This document shows positions 49,533 to 58,101 of a stretch of DNA of 64,000 nucleotides, piece by piece (within the stretch, counting starts at the first letter, position 1; every line of letters starts with the position of its first letter). Under the pieces are notes generated by a model. The model saw only the letters and a list, made by a program, of their open reading frames with translations, made no database searches and had not been told where the DNA came from. The stretch lies in contig NZ_JAPWKB010000008.1 of assembly GCF_028283785.1 (NCBI RefSeq), positions 1 to 64,000 of the forward strand. The letters run 5' to 3'. This stretch comes from Paraburkholderia sp. (lineage in GTDB: Bacteria; Pseudomonadota; Gammaproteobacteria; Burkholderiales; Burkholderiaceae). A program made the position numbers and the translations under genes.

Positions 49533-50593
49533 TCACGCGGCCAGCGGATGCGCGTCCTGTTCGTCCCACCAGACCGTGACGCGCGCGTTCGGGCCGAAGC
49601 GTTGCGGGTCGTAGTCGGTGTCGCGCATCAGCGAGATGAGTTCGGGCGCGCCGTCGAGCGGATCGAGCGTCATCCGCAAATGCGTGCCCTGATATTCGGC
49701 TTCGCGCACGGTGCACGGAACGCCGCCGATCCGGCTCAACGCGCCGTCGCCCGCGCTGCTTTGAACTGGCGTGACGCCTTGCGGCGCGATGCGCAGATGA
49801 TCGGCGCGCACGGTGAAGAGTCGTCCGTTGGCGCCGAGCACGTTATGGCCGCCCAGAAAGCGCGCGACGAATTCCGTTCGCGGCCGGTTGAAGACTTCGT
49901 GCGGCGTGCCGCTTTGTTCGATACGTCCGTGGCTCATCACGACCACCAGATCGGCGAGCGCCATCGCTTCTTCCTGCGAGTGCGTGACGTGCACGAAGGT
50001 AATGCCGAGTTCCTTCTGCCAGCGCTTCAGTTCGGCGCGCATCTGCACGCGCAGGAACGGATCGAGCGCGGACAGCGGTTCGTCGAGCAGCAGACAGCGC
50101 GGCTGGTTCAGCAGCGCGCGCGCGAGCGCGACGCGTTGCTGCTGTCCGCCGGACAGTTGCGCGGGCTTGCGTTCCGCGTACGGCGTCATCGCGACGAGTT
50201 CGAGCAGTTCGCCCGCGCGTTTGCGCCGCGCGTCTTTCGCCACGCCGCGCATCTTCAGGCTGAACGCGACGTTGTCGAGCGCGCTCAGATGCGGAAACAG
50301 CGCGTAGTTCTGGAACACCATCGCGGTGCCGCGCGCGGCGGGCTCGGCGCGCGTCACGTTGCGACCGCCGATCAGCACGTCGCCGTCGGAGACGGATTCG
50401 TGACCGGCGATCATCCGCAAGGTCGAGGTCTTGCCGCAGCCGGACGGTCCGAGCAGGCAGCAGTATTCGCCGCCTGGAATGCGAAGGTCGATGGCGAATC
50501 GACGGCGAGCGCGTCGCCGTACTGCTTCGATACGTGAACCAGTTCGATATCGGCGGCGGTCGTCTGCAGCACTGTTGAAGCCGGCTGAACCAT
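49533..50593 (-). pseudogene. ABC transporter ATPase (PotA-like), frameshifted near the N-terminus
   Basis: The main frame has Walker A GPSGCGKTS, signature LSGGQQQRVALARALL, Walker B CLLLDEPLSALD and the H-loop VTHSQEEAMALADL, plus a C-terminal TOBE-type domain. The natural start MVQPASTVLQTTAADIELVHV (ATG 50593) is in another frame; the shift lies near 50500, just before FAIDLRIPGGEY. One inserted or lost base would restore about 352 aa. The in-frame start at 50621 yields an Arg-rich nonsense N-terminus. A real mutation would inactivate the whole transporter, unless an alternative start is used. Confidence 0.85.
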
Positions 50594-50877
50594 AGGAAGC
50601 GTGTCCTCGTGGGCGGAACAATGGGAATGCGTGCAGTGCGAACTAATTGCAAGACATATGCCATCCGCACCGGTTGCGCGCCGCGTCGCTGCAAACACGC
50701 GCTCGCGCCTTGTGCAAACGAACTGGCGCACATATTGCACACGATCCGCGAGGCGAATCGTCAGCGATCCGGCGCGGCCGGTTGGGGCGATCGCGGTGCG
50801 TGTCCGGTCCGCAATGGGGCATGGCCACGCCAAACCGGTTCATTCGCGACACTGACTCACAGGCAGGCTTCCACACG

Positions 50878-51855
50878 ATGAATGATTCGAACAGCGAACG
50901 GCAAGCGGGCGATCGCGATCGGCACAGCTTCGGTCCGCTCGCGACGCACGGCCGCTTTCCGTATCGCCCGATCACCGATAAAGACGCGTTTCGCTGGCCG
51001 GGCGATACCGGTCTCGCGGTCTATCTCGGCTTCAATATCGAACACTTTGCGTTCGGCGAAGGACTCGGCGCGGCGCTCGGCCCAGTGTCGCCGCAGCCGG
51101 ACGTGCTGAATTACAGCTGGCGCGAATACGGCAATCGTGTCGGCGCGTGGCGCTGCATCGAGCTGTTCGATCAGCTCGCGTTGCCGTCGGGCACGCTGAT
51201 CAATACGTCGCTCTACGATCACTGTCCGGAACTGATCGAAGCGTGCGTCGCGCGCGGCGACGAGCTGATCGCGCACGGTCACACCAACGCGCATAGGCAG
51301 AGCGATTTCGACGAAGCGGGCGAGCGCGCATTACTCCGGCATTGTCGCGAGCGGATCGCGGCGGAATCGGGATGCACGCCGTCGGGCTGGCTGTCGCCGT
51401 GGATTTCGGAGTCGCGTCTGACGCCCGATCTGCTGGCCGAAACCGGCTATCGGTACACGTTGAACTGGTGTCACGACGACCGGCCCGTCAAGATGAAAAC
51501 GCGTGACGGCGACTTATGGTCGATTCCGTATCCGCAAGAGCTGAACGATCTACCGATGATCATCGGCAGGCAGATGGACGGTTGCGCGTTCGCCGACATG
51601 ATCATCGATCACTTCGACGAAATGCTGGAGCAGGCGAATCGCGGCGACGCACCGCAGGCGCTGGTGATGGGCATCGCGCTGCATCCGTATCTGGTCGGCC
51701 AGCCGTATCGTCTGCGTCATCTGCGGCGTGCGCTGGCGCATATCGCCGCGGCGCGGGCAAACGGCGACGTCTGGATCACGACGCCCGGCGCGATTGCACG
51801 CCGGATGGACGAGATGGACAACACGGACGATATCGAACGGCACGCGACGACATGA
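50878..51855 (+). CDS. Polysaccharide deacetylase/PuuE-like allantoinase family hydrolase
   Basis: A 325-aa metal-dependent hydrolase with a NodB-like fold. The HGHTNAHRQ metal motif lies near 136-144 and YGNRVGAWRCIELFDQLALP near 81-100; this RVGxWR pattern is typical of PuuE-type allantoinases. Start ATG 50878 is chosen because the upstream frame is not family-like. It overlaps the GntR gene by 4 nt (ATGA). The ABC transporter is divergent, so the set may import and hydrolyse an amide such as allantoin or a related nitrogen compound. The N-terminal acidic/basic leader is not family-specific. Confidence 0.8.
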   Translation: MNDSNSERQAGDRDRHSFGPLATHGRFPYRPITDKDAFRWPGDTGLAVYLGFNIEHFAFGEGLGAALGPVSPQPDVLNYSWREYGNRVGAWRCIELFDQLALPSGTLINTSLYDHCPELIEACVARGDELIAHGHTNAHRQSDFDEAGERALLRHCRERIAAESGCTPSGWLSPWISESRLTPDLLAETGYRYTLNWCHDDRPVKMKTRDGDLWSIPYPQELNDLPMIIGRQMDGCAFADMIIDHFDEMLEQANRGDAPQALVMGIALHPYLVGQPYRLRHLRRALAHIAAARANGDVWITTPGAIARRMDEMDNTDDIERHATT

Positions 51856-52574
51856 GCGCACGACATCCGGCGAACGCTTCGACACCTTCTTCGGGACCCG
51901 ACGTGGATATCGACGCGCGCATCTATCAATCGATCTTCGACGGCGTGTTGAACCGGCGCCTGATGCCCGGCACCAAGCTGCCCGAGCCGGAGTTGTGCCA
52001 GCTGTTCGGCACGGGCCGTGCGGTGGTGCGGCGGGTGCTCGAAAAGCTCGCGTACGACGGCATCGTCGTGTTGCGTCCGAACAAGGGCGCGGTGATCGCG
52101 GAACCGACGCTCGAAGAGACGCGCGAGATTTTCGAGGCGCGCCGTTGCGTGGAGCGGGTGCTGGTCGAGCTCGCGGTACAGCGCGCGAGCGCCGCCGACA
52201 TCGCTGCGCTGCGCGAACAACTTGCCGAGGAGCATCAGGCGATGCACCGTTTCGATCAACCGTCGTGGGCGCGTCTTGCGGCCGGTTTTCATCTGCGGAT
52301 CGCGGCGCTGGCAGGCAACAGCATCTTGCAGCACTATCTGACGGAACTCGTGTCGCGCTGCTCGCTGATTGTCGGCGTGTACGAGCCGACCGGCAACGCG
52401 CCTTGCGAACACGACGAGCATTCGGCTATCGTCGATTGCATGGAAGCGCGCGACGCCGCGGGCGCAGTGGCGAAGATGAGCGCGCATCTGCTCGAACTGG
52501 AAAAGCGCATCGAGGTGTCGAGCACGTCCGGCGAAAAAAGCCTCGGCCAGTTGCTCGGCATTACACCGGTCTAG
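51852..52574 (+). CDS. GntR-family regulator (FCD type)
   Basis: DNA-binding regulator (240 aa). The winged helix (YQSIFDGVLNRRLMPGTKLPE, then GRAVVRRVLEKLA) is followed by an FCD domain with AAGFHLRIAALAGN, DEHSAIVDCM and the late helix AGAVAKMSAHL. These supply the metal-binding Asp/His pattern. It overlaps the hydrolase stop (ATGA), so it probably controls this operon and the divergent ABC genes. Confidence 0.85.
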   Translation: MSARHPANASTPSSGPDVDIDARIYQSIFDGVLNRRLMPGTKLPEPELCQLFGTGRAVVRRVLEKLAYDGIVVLRPNKGAVIAEPTLEETREIFEARRCVERVLVELAVQRASAADIAALREQLAEEHQAMHRFDQPSWARLAAGFHLRIAALAGNSILQHYLTELVSRCSLIVGVYEPTGNAPCEHDEHSAIVDCMEARDAAGAVAKMSAHLLELEKRIEVSSTSGEKSLGQLLGITPV

Positions 52575-52620
52575 GCGCCCGGCATCGACGCTTACGTCAA
52601 CGCTCAATCAAGGACGGTTC

Positions 52621-53211
52621 ATGGAAATCGACTTCACCGCGATCACCGAATATCAGCGCTACAAGCTGATGGCGAGCCTGATCGTGCCGCGCCCGATCGC
52701 ACTCGTGACGACGCTCGGCGTCGACGGCACGATCAACGCCGCGCCGTTTTCGATGTTCAACATGCTGGGCGAAGAGCCGCCGATCGTCATGATCAGCATC
52801 AACCGGGTGTCGGACGGCACGCTGAAAGATACGGCGGTGAATATCGTGCGAACCGGCGAATTCGTCGTGCATCTGGCCGACGAGGCGATTGCGGAGAAGA
52901 TGCACCGCTGCGGCGAGCGTCTGCCGCCCGATGTCAGCGAATTGACGGCGGTTGGACTGACGCCGGTGCCGAGCACGCACGTGAAGCCGCCGAGAATCGC
53001 CGAAGCGCCGGTTGCGTTCGAATGCACGACATGGGAGACGCTCGAAACCGACAGCCGGCAGATTTTTATCGGCCGCGTGCACAGCCTGCACGCGCGCGAC
53101 GAACTGATCGATCTCGACACGTGGCGGGTGCGTCTTCAACACTATTTTCCGGTGGGCCGCTTCGGCGCGGACGAATACGTGACCACGCGCGACCGCTTCA
53201 AACTCGGATAA
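52621..53211 (+). CDS. Flavin reductase-like (FMN-binding split barrel) protein
   Basis: A 196-aa flavin-binding protein. Seen: IVPRPIALVTTLGVDGTINAAPFS near 21-44 and INRVSDGTLKDTAVNI, the FMN site of the flavin reductase-like split barrel. It starts 46 nt after the GntR gene and is likely part of that operon. It may supply reduced flavin to an unseen oxygenase or act as an esterase-like oxidoreductase; no partner oxygenase is adjacent. Confidence 0.85.
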   Translation: MEIDFTAITEYQRYKLMASLIVPRPIALVTTLGVDGTINAAPFSMFNMLGEEPPIVMISINRVSDGTLKDTAVNIVRTGEFVVHLADEAIAEKMHRCGERLPPDVSELTAVGLTPVPSTHVKPPRIAEAPVAFECTTWETLETDSRQIFIGRVHSLHARDELIDLDTWRVRLQHYFPVGRFGADEYVTTRDRFKLG

Positions 53212-53250
53212 GTCCGACAGACAAAACCAATCGTCTGACGGCCTTACTAC

Positions 53251-53280
53251 TTGAAGTTGTAATACCGGACGCGATACAAT
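53251..53280 (+). promoter_or_regulatory. Sigma-70 promoter in front of the manganese riboswitch
   Basis: TTGAAG (53251-53256) and TACAAT (53275-53280) are 18 bp apart and just upstream of the riboswitch. Confidence 0.6.
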
Positions 53281-53403
53281 CGCTCCCTCATTGGGGAGTA
53301 GCCGCTCCGGACGCAAGCGCCGGAGGCCCACGTCAACATACTTGATGGATCCACGATTCATCATGGCGTGCGCAGCGACAGCCTGGCAAGACCGGTGATA
53401 CGT
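53281..53403 (+). ncRNA. yybP-ykoY manganese riboswitch
   Basis: The two signature blocks of this class are present: GGGGAGTAGC near 53293 and GTCAACATACTTG near 53332-53344. They are followed by ATGGCGTGCGCAGCG and GCAAGACC. Both L1 and L3 loops form the Mn2+ pocket in known members. It sits 66 nt before the UPF0016 gene, a known target that is induced by manganese. Ends are approximate. Confidence 0.88.
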
Positions 53404-53468
53404 GCTCTGCGTTCGGGTCGCAGGGGCGCGTGTCATCGCGTTTTCAGTGCGACCCGGTCCCTACAATA

Positions 53469-54059
53469 ATGCAATCATTCCTCGTTTCCACCAGCGTGGT
53501 GGGTCTCGCCGAAATCGGCGACAAGACGCAACTGCTTTCGCTCGTCCTCGCGGCGCGCTATCGCAAACCGATTCCGATCATCCTGGGCGTTTTCGCCGCC
53601 ACCATCGTCAATCACGCTGCGTCCGGCGCGCTTGGCGCATGGCTCGCGAGCATCCTGAAACCGTCGATCCTGAACTGGGCGGTGGTGGCGTCGTTTGCGT
53701 TGATGGCTGTGTGGATCCTGATTCCGGACAAGCTCGACGACGAAGAAAGCCTGCTGCCCAAGCATCCGATGGGCGTGTTCACGGCCACGGCCGTCACGTT
53801 TTTCATCGCCGAGATGGGCGATAAAACGCAGATCGTCACGATTGCGCTGGCCGCGCGCTTCCACGAGTTTTTCGGCGTGGTGGCGGGAACCACGCTCGGG
53901 ATGATGCTGGCGAACGTGCCGGTGATCTATCTCGGGCACAAGTTCGCGGATCGTCTGCCGACCAAGGCCGTGCATATTCTCGCGGCGATCATTTTCGTGG
54001 TGCTGGGCGGACTGGCGTTGCGCACCGCGCTGATGCCGGCCGCGCATCCGATGTTCTGA
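53469..54059 (+). CDS. UPF0016 (GDT1/MneA-like) manganese exporter
   Basis: Inner-membrane protein (196 aa, about 6 helices) with the duplicated family motif: EIGDKTQ near 15-21 and EMGDKTQ near 115-121. Bacterial members such as MneA export Mn2+. Start ATG 53469 is chosen for the direct match with the family; an upstream in-frame ATG at 53430 would add residues close to the riboswitch. Expression should rise with Mn2+ through the riboswitch. It ends 4 nt from the convergent phosphodiesterase. Confidence 0.92.
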   Translation: MQSFLVSTSVVGLAEIGDKTQLLSLVLAARYRKPIPIILGVFAATIVNHAASGALGAWLASILKPSILNWAVVASFALMAVWILIPDKLDDEESLLPKHPMGVFTATAVTFFIAEMGDKTQIVTIALAARFHEFFGVVAGTTLGMMLANVPVIYLGHKFADRLPTKAVHILAAIIFVVLGGLALRTALMPAAHPMF

Positions 54060-54063
54060 CGCG

Positions 54064-54861
54064 TTACGCGAACGGCAACGGCCCGTCGAACCGGCCGATA
54101 TAGCTCAGATGCGATACCGCCGGTTTTCCGTCTGCCCATCGGTGCAGCATGAAAGCCGGCGGTTCCATATACGACGCCGGCGACGCATCGGCGTCGACGC
54201 GCAACGCAATCTGCGTGGTCGTGCTCGGACAGGTGATCACCGGCGTATTGCCGAGCCGCGTCTGCATCGAACGGTGCACATGTCCGGCAACGATGCGATC
54301 CACATGCGGATGCGCCGCGATTACGTCGGCGAGCGCTTCCGGTTGGCGCAAACCATACAGATCCAGATACGGAATACCGGTATCGAACGGCGGATGATGC
54401 ATGGCGATCATCGCGCGCCGGTCGCGACACGCGGCGAGTTCGCGATCGAGCCACGCAAGCTGATCGACGCCGAGTTCGCCGTGATGATCGCCGGGCACCG
54501 ACGTGTCGAGCGCAATCAGCCGGATCGCGCCGACGTCGCATGCGAAATGCAACGGGCCGCTGCGCGGCAACCAGGTGTGACCGGCAAACGCGTCGCGCAG
54601 CGCGTCGCGGTCGTCGTGATTGCCGGGCAGCACGATATACGGATGCGTCAGCGTCGCGAGCAGCGACTTCAGCATCGCGTATTCGGCGGGCGTGCCTTCA
54701 TCGGTCAGGTCGCCGCTGACGATCACCAGATCGGGCACCGGTCGCACGTCGTTCAGCGTTTCGATTGCGCGCGCGAACATCGCGTTCGAATCCACCAGTC
54801 CTTGATACAGCTCGCCTTCCGGCCGTACGTGAAGGTCGGAAATCTGTGCGACGACGGTCAT
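54064..54861 (-). CDS. 3',5'-cyclic nucleotide phosphodiesterase (CpdA-like metallophosphoesterase)
   Basis: Cytosolic enzyme (265 aa) of the calcineurin-like fold. Metal motifs: SDLH near 8-11, GDLTD near 50, GNHDDR near 80 and GHVHRS near 196; MHHPPF also fits. CpdA-type enzymes hydrolyse cyclic AMP; other phosphodiesterase substrates remain possible. It is convergent with the manganese exporter. Confidence 0.85.
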   Translation of the reverse strand: MTVVAQISDLHVRPEGELYQGLVDSNAMFARAIETLNDVRPVPDLVIVSGDLTDEGTPAEYAMLKSLLATLTHPYIVLPGNHDDRDALRDAFAGHTWLPRSGPLHFACDVGAIRLIALDTSVPGDHHGELGVDQLAWLDRELAACRDRRAMIAMHHPPFDTGIPYLDLYGLRQPEALADVIAAHPHVDRIVAGHVHRSMQTRLGNTPVITCPSTTTQIALRVDADASPASYMEPPAFMLHRWADGKPAVSHLSYIGRFDGPLPFA

Positions 54862-55031
54862 GGCTCGATCTCTCGATCAGTGAAGTCCGTGCGATGGTAT
54901 CGGAGACAAAATTACGTAAGCCGACGGCTGCGGAGCCGCGCGCGGTATCGGCCGAAACCCGGTAATCTCTCGTGACGCCGGGCGTTCGCATCGGCGTTCC
55001 GAACACACTTCAACTGCAACCGGGAGCTTTC

Positions 55032-55574
55032 ATGGCACAGGATTTATACGATATTCCGTTGAAGGGCATCGATGGCAGCGACACGTCGCTGGCCGCGTAT
55101 CGCGACAAGGTGCTGCTGGTCGTCAACGTGGCGTCGAAATGCGGGCTGACGCCGCAATACGAAGCGCTGGAGCGTCTGTATCAGGACAAGCGCGAGCAGG
55201 GTCTCGAAGTACTGGGTTTCCCGGCCAATAACTTCAAAGGCCAGGAGCCGGGCACCGACAACGAGATCGTCGAATTTTGCACGACGAAGTACGACGTCCA
55301 CTTCCCGATGTTCTCGAAGATTTCCGTGCTCGGCGACGACAAACACCCGCTGTATGCGCAACTGACGCACACGCAACCGGCCGCGACCGGCGAAGGTCCG
55401 TTCCGCGAGCGCCTGAAGGGCTACGGCGTCAATCCGGAAAGCCAGACCGACGTGCTGTGGAACTTCGAGAAATTCCTGATTGGCCGCGACGGCAATGTGA
55501 TTGCGCGTTTCTCGCCGGACGTCACCGCCGACGATCCGCGCCTGCTCGCCGCGATCGACGAAGCGCTGGGCTGA
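55032..55574 (+). CDS. Glutathione peroxidase (Cys type)
   Basis: A 180-aa thiol peroxidase that reduces peroxides. Catalytic Cys37 (VASKCGLT), FPANNFKGQEPG with the conserved Asn/Gln, and WNFEKFLIGRDG with the catalytic-tetrad Trp near 140. ATG 55032 is used; the upstream frame to 54972 is not family-like. It is probably thioredoxin-dependent. Confidence 0.92.
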   Translation: MAQDLYDIPLKGIDGSDTSLAAYRDKVLLVVNVASKCGLTPQYEALERLYQDKREQGLEVLGFPANNFKGQEPGTDNEIVEFCTTKYDVHFPMFSKISVLGDDKHPLYAQLTHTQPAATGEGPFRERLKGYGVNPESQTDVLWNFEKFLIGRDGNVIARFSPDVTADDPRLLAAIDEALG

Positions 55575-55654
55575 TCGCCGCCAGCGCGTCCGTATCGCAG
55601 CCGATCCGATCCATCCAGCTACCCGATCCATCCGATCCGACGAGAAGTCCGACC

Positions 55655-56740
55655 ATGCAGTCAGAAGCAGCCAGCCACGCCAGTCACGCGAGTCCCGCCA
55701 ACCGCCGCGCCGCGCGGGGCATCTTTCTGCATACCGGCTGGCGTAGCGGTGGCACATGGCTGTGGTCGCGCCTGCGCGCGGTGTCGTCGGTGTCCGCGTA
55801 TTACGAGCCGTTCAGCACCTTGCTCGGCGAGTTGACGCAGGATGCCGTCGCGACCTTCAAGCCTTCCGTCGTATCGGGCCATCCGGCGCTCGACGCGCCG
55901 TATTACGACGAGTACCGGCCGCTGATCGACGCGGGCGGCTGCGGTGTGAGCGGGTATCACAAAAGCTTCGGCACCGATCGATTCGGCGCGTCGCCGGATG
56001 CCGGTTTTCCCGCGCTGCGTGCGTATCTGCAAGGTCTTGCCGACCACGCGCAGCACACCGGCCGCGCGCCGGCCTACAAGTTTTGCCGCTCGCAAGGGCG
56101 CATGCCGTGGTTGCGCAGCGCGTTTCCGGACGATCTGCATGTGTGGGTCTGGCGCAATCCGGCGTCGCAATTCGCGTCCGGCTGGATGCTGAAGCAGCAA
56201 TGGCAGAACGCGTTTTTCGTCGCCGCGCCGTTTCGCGTGCTCGGTCTGAACCGCGACGAACCGGTCGTGCAGAAGGTGATCGAGATGTGCGGCGTGACCT
56301 TGCCGCCGGGCGCGCCGACGTCGGTGGAAAGCTATGCTGCGCTATGCGATCAGTACGCGCGTACGGTCGAAGGTTTGCAGGCGTATCGCGCGTTTCTCGC
56401 GCTGTGGGTGTTGTGCGCGTCACGTCTGACCGACGATATTGAACTCACCGTCGATATGGATCGCGTCGGTCGTATCCCCGAATATGCGGGCGAATTGCGC
56501 GAGCAGTTTCGCGTGCATGCCGAGGTGTCGCCGGACTTCAGCGGCGCGCGCAATCTGGTCGGCGAAGCGGCGCATCTGGCGGACCGCGTGAAGGGAATCG
56601 ATGGTGGCGCGCTGCGTCCGGTTCATTCGTCCGCGCAGAAATTCATCCAGTCGCAAGCGACGGATTCGCAGAAGCAACTGGTCGAAACTGTCCGCGAAAA
56701 ACTGATTCTCGCCAGCGAAATCTCGGCGTCGTGGCGTTAA
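55655..56740 (+). CDS. Sulfotransferase-like P-loop protein
   Basis: A 361-aa protein with the 5'-phosphosulfate loop FLHTGWRSGGTWLWSRL near 24-40, typical for PAPS-dependent sulfotransferases, and the 3'-phosphate motif region VWVWRNPASQFASGW near 165-180. The substrate is unknown. Start ATG 55655; a longer frame crosses the peroxidase gene and is discarded. Confidence 0.72.
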   Translation: MQSEAASHASHASPANRRAARGIFLHTGWRSGGTWLWSRLRAVSSVSAYYEPFSTLLGELTQDAVATFKPSVVSGHPALDAPYYDEYRPLIDAGGCGVSGYHKSFGTDRFGASPDAGFPALRAYLQGLADHAQHTGRAPAYKFCRSQGRMPWLRSAFPDDLHVWVWRNPASQFASGWMLKQQWQNAFFVAAPFRVLGLNRDEPVVQKVIEMCGVTLPPGAPTSVESYAALCDQYARTVEGLQAYRAFLALWVLCASRLTDDIELTVDMDRVGRIPEYAGELREQFRVHAEVSPDFSGARNLVGEAAHLADRVKGIDGGALRPVHSSAQKFIQSQATDSQKQLVETVREKLILASEISASWR

Positions 56741-56831
56741 CGCCGACGCGGCGAATGTTGCCGAAGTGCGGTGATTTACAATTCCGGTTTCACGCTCGTT
56801 CGAGCGCTCGCCTGACTGGAATAACTAAAAA

Positions 56832-57098
56832 ATGATTGTGCGGAAAGCAGAGTGGATCTGCGTAGCGGTGGCGGTGGTATCGGTGGTGGCGTTCGGGGGT
56901 TGGCTGCAAGGCGAATTGCGCCGTGCCGCCGAACTGCGCACCGCACAAAACGCCGGCGCTAACGGCGTAGCCGCCGGTGTCGGCGCGGCCGTAGGCGTGG
57001 GCGCTGTCGTCGGCAACTGTCCGGGCACCACCGCTCCCGATTCTTCGCATGTCCAGCAACGCACGATGTGGTGCGGCGCGATCGGCCCGCACACCTGA
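56832..57098 (+). CDS. Small membrane-anchored protein of unknown function (88 aa)
   Basis: One N-terminal transmembrane helix (WICVAVAVVSVVAFGGWL) then an Ala/Gly/Val-rich segment and two Cys in a short C-terminus. Not a family that I recognise. Small size and no clear ribosome site make it a modest call. Confidence 0.5.
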   Translation: MIVRKAEWICVAVAVVSVVAFGGWLQGELRRAAELRTAQNAGANGVAAGVGAAVGVGAVVGNCPGTTAPDSSHVQQRTMWCGAIGPHT

Positions 57099-57137
57099 AC
57101 TGACTCTCCCGCACGTTCGCTATCGATGCAACGCGCG

Positions 57138-57890
57138 TCACACCACCGGCCGCAGCAAGCCTGCGGTCTCCTGCAACACCGGCAACACTCTTGCCAGCGC
57201 CGCATTCGCGGATTCCTGGCCGATCGGCATGCTGACACTGATCGCGCCGAGGAACGTGCCTTTGTGATTGCGCAACGGCACCGCGACACCGCGAAACCCC
57301 GCTTCCAGCTGTTCCTCCGACAGCGCATAACCGTTCTGCCGCACCACGTCGATCCGGCCGCGCAATAGCGCCTTGTCGGTGATGGTGTGCGGCGTGAACG
57401 CCTTCGGCTCGTAGCGTTCGAGAAAGCCGTCGATCCATTCCGCCGGTTGATGCGCGAGCAACACCATCCCAGCCGACGACAACGGCGCAGGCGCGCGCGA
57501 ACCGAGCACGAAGCCGACCGCCAGCACCCGCGTCGCGCCGTTGCGCGCGACGTAGACCACGTCGTCGCCATCGAGCACGGCCAGCAGCGCATTTTCCTGC
57601 ACGGCGGCCGTGATCCGTTGCAAGAACGGTTGAACGACGCGCGGCAATCGCGCCGATGCGAAGTACGCGGTGCCGACCCGCAACACGCGCGGCGCGAGCC
57701 AGAAGAGCTTGCCGTCGGTTTCCGCGTAGCCGGCCTCGGCGAGCGTCAGCAGATAGCGCCGCGCGGCGGTCCGCGTCAGCCCGGTCAACGCCGCGACGTT
57801 GGCGGGATTCAGGCGGGGATGGTCTTCATCGAACGCTTCAATCACGGCCAATGCCTTGGTCGCGCCTGCAATGCGGTCTTTATCGTTCAC
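57138..57890 (-). CDS. IclR-family regulator (PcaR/PobR-like)
   Basis: DNA-binding regulator (250 aa). N-terminal winged helix with VAALTGLTRTAARRYLLTLAEAGY near 30-53, then the ligand domain with VPLRNHKGTFLGAISVSMP near 205-223. Start GTG 57890 follows GGAG by 7 nt; a GTG at 57935 adds 15 residues without a ribosome site. It is divergent from the SDR gene, whose upstream region holds a perfect inverted repeat. Confidence 0.85.
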   Translation of the reverse strand: MNDKDRIAGATKALAVIEAFDEDHPRLNPANVAALTGLTRTAARRYLLTLAEAGYAETDGKLFWLAPRVLRVGTAYFASARLPRVVQPFLQRITAAVQENALLAVLDGDDVVYVARNGATRVLAVGFVLGSRAPAPLSSAGMVLLAHQPAEWIDGFLERYEPKAFTPHTITDKALLRGRIDVVRQNGYALSEEQLEAGFRGVAVPLRNHKGTFLGAISVSMPIGQESANAALARVLPVLQETAGLLRPVV

Positions 57891-58069
57891 CTTACTGCTC
57901 CGTAAAAACCCGACTTGAGGGCGAAGTTCGCGCACGGTGCGCGAATAGCGCCCATTTTAGGTGAGCACGGATTGTCCCGCATCAAGTGAACGGGTAATTT
58001 CAATGCCACGGAACAACGCTGGGTGGATGCGATCCGGCCGCCAGCGTTAGGGATCCTTCGAATAAGGGA

Positions 58070-58085
58070 AACCCATTAGTGGGTT
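58070..58085. promoter_or_regulatory. Inverted repeat, candidate IclR operator
   Basis: AACCCA-TTAG-TGGGTT, a perfect 6+6 inverted repeat 17 nt before the SDR start codon. It is in the shared promoter region of the SDR and the divergent IclR gene. Confidence 0.55.
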
Positions 58086-58101
58086 CTACTGATAGCAGCT
58101 T

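Noticed and set aside
55277..55654. N-terminal extension of the sulfotransferase-like gene.
   Set aside because: It lies in an alternate frame of the glutathione peroxidase gene. The family-like sequence starts after ATG 55655.
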